Shown here piece after piece: positions 61,409 to 64,000 of a stretch of DNA of 64,000 bases. Source of the DNA: Aneurinibacillus thermoaerophilus. GTDB lineage: Bacteria; Bacillota; Bacilli; Aneurinibacillales; Aneurinibacillaceae. Each line of letters opens with the position of its first letter. Positions within the stretch are counted from its first letter, which is position 1. The notes below the pieces were generated by a model that saw only the letters and a program-made list of their open reading frames with translations, made no database searches and was not told the DNA's origin. The position numbers and the translations under genes were made by a program. The stretch spans positions 23,764 through 87,763 of the forward strand of contig NZ_FNDE01000011.1 in NCBI RefSeq assembly GCF_900099925.1, given 5' to 3'.

Positions 61409-61654
61409 TCAATCCGATACTTCCCATGATTCGACTATTCGGTGAGCTGTTCTTGGATCATATCCTTTTCCTAATAAATAGCTAATAGCTGCTACTTCTC
61501 TTAAGGCATGAGCATGCGATGTGAATTTCGCTTCCTGTAAGCCATATCTTACAAAGGGTTCAATCATGCTTAATGTCTCGTTTTTTAAAGCACTTATAGA
61601 ATGGTAAGGCTGTGAATAGTATGGTTACATTTGATAAGGGGATTGAGGATACAT
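61409..61654 (-). pseudogene. Small Tyr/Pro-rich-leader protein gene interrupted by an in-frame stop
   Basis: On the minus strand AAAAGGAG precedes an ATG at 61654. The frame reads MYPQSPYQM, then TAA at codon 10 (61625-61627), then stays open for 71 codons with a protein-like sequence: PYYSQPYHSIS, MIEPFVRYGLQEAKF, HAHALREVAAISYLLGKGYDP, RTAHRIVESWEVSD and TGA. The N-terminal Tyr/Pro style continues across the stop. It is either a recent pseudogene or is translated from an internal ATG (codon 30, 52 residues). Function unknown; too short for the supplied length cut-offs. Confidence 0.6.
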
Positions 61655-61857
61655 ACTATCTAACTCCTTTTTTATTTTGTGTAACAGTCACGATTCAGAT
61701 TATGCTGTAGGCAAATATAAGTTTAGCCCAAATTTTCACATTTCCCAAATAGGAAGGTGAAGTGGATTTTCAAATAAAAATACTATTTTTTGCAAACTTT
61801 CCCCGGATAACAAAAATAACTTGGGCATTGGTATAATGATTCGTTCATCACTAAATT
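61655..61857. other. Gene-free AT-rich stretch
   Basis: I see no gene. It holds the promoter region of the small interrupted gene (leftward) and the end of the KdpD-like gene. No clear terminator hairpin was found after the KdpD-like stop at 61858. Confidence 0.4.
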
Positions 61858-63018
61858 TTATTCCCGATGATCAACCCCATCGGCTACGATTAAAATATCG
61901 ACATGTTTTGTACCTTTCATAATTTTAGTAACGATGGAGCCTTTTATAATTTCTTCCCAGCGAGAGCGGGCTGACTGACCAAGAACAACCTGTGTAATAC
62001 CCTTTTCCTCTACAAATTCAATAATAAGCTGCTCCGGTTTTCGACCACCCGGTGCGCGAATATGGAATTCGGCATCAAGATCTTTTGCAAGTTTTTCAAG
62101 CAATCGATGTTGCTTTCTTGTTGCTCCATCCATTTTATGAACGGGAACAAGCGGAATATTTAAAATGTATAACTGACATTTTAAGCGACTCGCAATACGC
62201 CATCCTCGTCGAATGAGACGTTCTGCATTTGGCCTATAGTTAACACAGACGAGAATTTTTTCATTAGCCCCTTTCATTCCATTAATGCCTTTTTCAAGTT
62301 TATATGATTCGAGACGTTCGTCGACGTCATCTGCTACTTCGCGTAACGCGATTTCTCGCAATGCGTTCAAGTTGCCAATACGAAAGAAATTTTTCAGTGA
62401 CTGTTCTATTTTCTCTGGTTGATAAATGAGACCAGCTTTTAAGCGTTCGCATAATGTTTCCGGTGGGGTATCAATTAATTGGATTTCATTGGCCTCGTTC
62501 AACATCCAGTCCGGAATACGTTCCCGTACCTTTATCCCCGTTAACTGCTCTACAGTATCATTTAAACTTTCCAAGTGCTGAATATTAACCGCAGTCATCA
62601 CATTTATGCCGGCTTTCACCAATTCCATGACATCTTCATAGCGTTTTTGATTTTTTGAACCTGGTACATTTGTATGCGCAAGCTCATCGACAATCACATA
62701 CTGCGGTTTCCTTTCTAAAATTCCTTCTAAATCGAACTCTTTTAACTGTTTGTTTTTATAATCCACTTTCTTCAGTGGGAAAATAGGAAGGTTCTCGATT
62801 TGTGCTGCAGTTGCAGCTCGGCCATGTGTTTCAATAATACCAATAATAATATCGACGCCCTTTTTTAGTAATTCGTTTCCTTCGCGTAGCATCATATAGG
62901 TTTTGCCAACACCAGGGGCTGCCCCGATAAAGATTTTTAAATAGCCTCTGGATTCTTTTTCAATCCGTTTCAGAAGTTCTTCTGGCGTTTCCCTTCTTTT
63001 TTTAGCCGATGTTTTCAT
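61858..63018 (-). CDS. kdpD: Truncated KdpD: N-terminal KdpD and universal-stress domains only
   Basis: 386 residues. The KdpD domain (about 20-230) has P-loop GAAPGVGKT (32-40) and Walker B VIVDELAHTNVPGS; a USP-like domain (about 250-375) contains ILVCVNYRPNAERLIRRGWRIAS and VVLGQSARSRWEEIIKGSI. The four transmembrane helices, GAF and histidine kinase domains of full KdpD are absent, and the ORF ends naturally. Short KdpD forms are known in some Firmicutes and cyanobacteria, and may sense c-di-AMP or modulate Kdp. It follows kdpC; no kdpE is present. Confidence 0.9.
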   Translation of the reverse strand: MKTSAKKRRETPEELLKRIEKESRGYLKIFIGAAPGVGKTYMMLREGNELLKKGVDIIIGIIETHGRAATAAQIENLPIFPLKKVDYKNKQLKEFDLEGILERKPQYVIVDELAHTNVPGSKNQKRYEDVMELVKAGINVMTAVNIQHLESLNDTVEQLTGIKVRERIPDWMLNEANEIQLIDTPPETLCERLKAGLIYQPEKIEQSLKNFFRIGNLNALREIALREVADDVDERLESYKLEKGINGMKGANEKILVCVNYRPNAERLIRRGWRIASRLKCQLYILNIPLVPVHKMDGATRKQHRLLEKLAKDLDAEFHIRAPGGRKPEQLIIEFVEEKGITQVVLGQSARSRWEEIIKGSIVTKIMKGTKHVDILIVADGVDHRE

Positions 63019-63034
63019 GGTATAAAAACCTCCA

Positions 63035-63066
63035 AAAGCCGCTTCTAGATTAGTAGAGGCGGCTTT
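63035..63066 (-). terminator. Hairpin between kdpC and kdpD-like gene
   Basis: AAAGCCGCCTCT / AGAAGCGGCTTT on the minus strand, ending 1-2 bases before the GGAGG of the KdpD-like gene and followed by TTTTGGAGGTTTTT. It may attenuate transcription into the KdpD-like gene or limit ribosome access. Confidence 0.55.
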
Positions 63067-63074
63067 GTTGTAAG

Positions 63075-63638
63075 TTATTTGCTTTGTGCAAGTAAATCTC
63101 GATTTAACTCGAATACATTGACGCGGGGTTCTCCAAATATACCAAGCTGCCGCCCTTTCGTATGCTTGTCGATCAAGGAAAGCAGCAGCTGTTCGCTTAA
63201 CCCGGTTGCTTTGGCGATGCGTGGTACTTGTGCTTTCGCAGCTTCCGGTGATAGGTCAGGATCAAAACCTGAACCAGACGTTGTTACAAGATCAGCAGGG
63301 ATTTTATTCTGCAGAGAAGGATTTTCTTTTTTTATTGCATCTACCGTTTCCTTCATGCTTTTTATATAATCTGGAGAAGCTACGGCTGCATTCGTTGCAG
63401 CGGAAGCGGTCGGATCGTATTCAGCGGCAGAAGCGCGTGGATGAAACAGCTTAGGTGATGTAAAAGCTTGCGCTAACAATACAGAGCCTTTAACTTTTCC
63501 ATTATCTTCAACTAAACTCCCCTGCGCTTGGAAGGGAAAAAGAATCTGTGCAACTTCTGTTGTAAGTAAGGGATACAGGAGGCCGCAGACAATCATGAAG
63601 AGAATGGAAGCTCGTATGGCAGTATATAACGATTTCAT
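63075..63638 (-). CDS. kdpC: Potassium-transporting ATPase subunit KdpC
   Basis: 187 residues, full length. A single N-terminal helix (ASILFMIVCGLLYPLLTT) precedes the conserved LFPFQAQGSLV, LFHPRASAAEYDPTASAATN and SGSGFDPDLSPEAAKAQVPRIAKATGLS blocks. KdpC stabilises the KdpFABC potassium pump. The third of three consecutive ATGs (63638) has the best spacing from GAGGAGG. The expected kdpB coding sequence is not directly upstream. Confidence 0.94.
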   Translation of the reverse strand: MKSLYTAIRASILFMIVCGLLYPLLTTEVAQILFPFQAQGSLVEDNGKVKGSVLLAQAFTSPKLFHPRASAAEYDPTASAATNAAVASPDYIKSMKETVDAIKKENPSLQNKIPADLVTTSGSGFDPDLSPEAAKAQVPRIAKATGLSEQLLLSLIDKHTKGRQLGIFGEPRVNVFELNRDLLAQSK

Positions 63639-63734
63639 CATCATTCCTCCTCGTATAGTATGTTTAAGCCCCTCAAAATCACGAATTTCCAGTTGAATTC
63701 GAGAGACTATTAACCAAAAAACCAAGATATATTT

Positions 63735-64000
63735 TCCTCCCCTGTAACTGTAAAGAAGGGGAGGGGGACACCACGCACATCCAGATCATGGGACTGGACT
63801 TTTCATGATGTCTCTGGACAATGATTCTTAGGATCGTTCAGGGAAACTCTCTATCCTCCTGTAGCTTTGACTACTTCGTAAGTCTGTTTCCCTGGTACTC
63901 GTTTGTACTTCTAACCCGCAGGCTGTTCTCTCTGACAACCCATGCTGGAAGATAGCAGCTTCCAGGCAGCCCATGGACCAGAGTAAGTTCTCATACGCGA
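63735..64000 (-). other. Structured non-coding stretch where kdpB is expected
   Basis: No coding sequence on either strand matches KdpB. Read leftward there are several stems: CTGGAAG/CTTCCAG, a nine-base CAGGGAAAC/GTTTCCCTG enclosing smaller hairpins, and a terminal CCTCCCC ... GGGGAGG at 63737-63765. This dense folding followed by a terminal GC hairpin resembles the 3' end and guide-RNA region of an IS200/IS605 (TnpB) element inserted between kdpB and kdpC. The rest lies beyond the window. Confidence 0.4.

Noticed and set aside
63639..63725. 29-residue N-terminal extension of KdpC
   Set aside because: The extension is not hydrophobic-leader-like, and a GAGGAGG site directly precedes the ATG cluster at 63638-63646.
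1..64000. CRISPR arrays, rRNA operons, prophage genes
   Set aside because: No regularly spaced direct repeats, no rRNA or complete tRNA sequence, and no phage structural or integrase genes were found on either strand.

Overview
The window looks like chromosomal DNA of an endospore-forming, naturally competent member of the Bacillales. The markers are a complete comG operon, the cortex-lytic enzyme SleB, a YteA-type protein, YlbF/YlbG, YqhG/YqhH, YqzE, a split glycine decarboxylase (GcvPA/GcvPB) behind a tandem glycine riboswitch, LipM-type octanoyltransferase, and the PHB-responsive repressor PhaQ. Gene content and moderate GC suggest the Paenibacillaceae (Aneurinibacillus/Brevibacillus-like); that genus-level placement is inference. 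No rRNA, tRNA, CRISPR array or intact transposase gene was seen.

Layout. 0-10 kb: YtkA-like lipoprotein, BrnQ, YpuI-like protein, secreted subtilase, acetyl-CoA synthetase (cre site), TPP riboswitch-thiD, a PhaR-like protein divergent from PhaQ, a methyltransferase, then the broken 5' end of a group II intron. 10-20 kb: acyl-CoA thioesterase, Tyr/His/Lys-rich spore-coat-like protein, FetAB exporter, rhomboid protease, class I fumarase, EamA transporter, M42 peptidase, Ca2+/H+ antiporter. 20-28.3 kb: UDP-glucose dehydrogenase, then a Fur-boxed cluster with two secreted helical proteins, a GT-C glycosyltransferase, an FTR1 iron permease, a membrane phosphodiesterase and a DPM-type GT2. 28-36.6 kb: SleB, ArsR regulator, Asp23 protein, a low-GC secreted protein beside a structured remnant, threonine dehydratase under a T-box, a helicase-associated protein, ylbF-ylbG, uspA. 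36.7-41 kb: a second Fur-boxed locus with a large lipoprotein and a beta-propeller/di-heme cytochrome c lipoprotein. 41-46 kb: comGA-GG, aroK, yqzE. 46-50.5 kb: yqhGH, YitT, K+ channel, zinc ribbon protein. 50.7-58.2 kb: AbrB-like protein, glycine riboswitch, gcvT-gcvH-gcvPA-gcvPB, yteA, lipM. 58.5-64 kb: NrdR-boxed class II ribonucleotide reductase, a small gene with a nonsense codon, a KdpD sensor-less protein, kdpC, and a structured non-coding stretch where kdpB would be expected.

The genes connect in several ways. LipM would supply the lipoyl precursor to GcvH of the glycine cleavage system. Acetyl-CoA synthetase and fumarase serve central carbon metabolism. FetAB (metal export), FTR1 and the two Fur-boxed loci form an iron theme. 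The most unusual assembly is the FTR1 cluster, where an iron permease is embedded among secreted helical proteins and enzymes typical of lipid-carrier-dependent protein glycosylation. The second is the Fur-boxed alpha-helical lipoprotein plus propeller/di-heme cytochrome pair. Scattered orphan stem-loop elements (8.7, 15.5, 30.8, 50.7 and 63.8 kb) look like solitary ends of IS200/IS605-type elements or unclassified structured RNAs.
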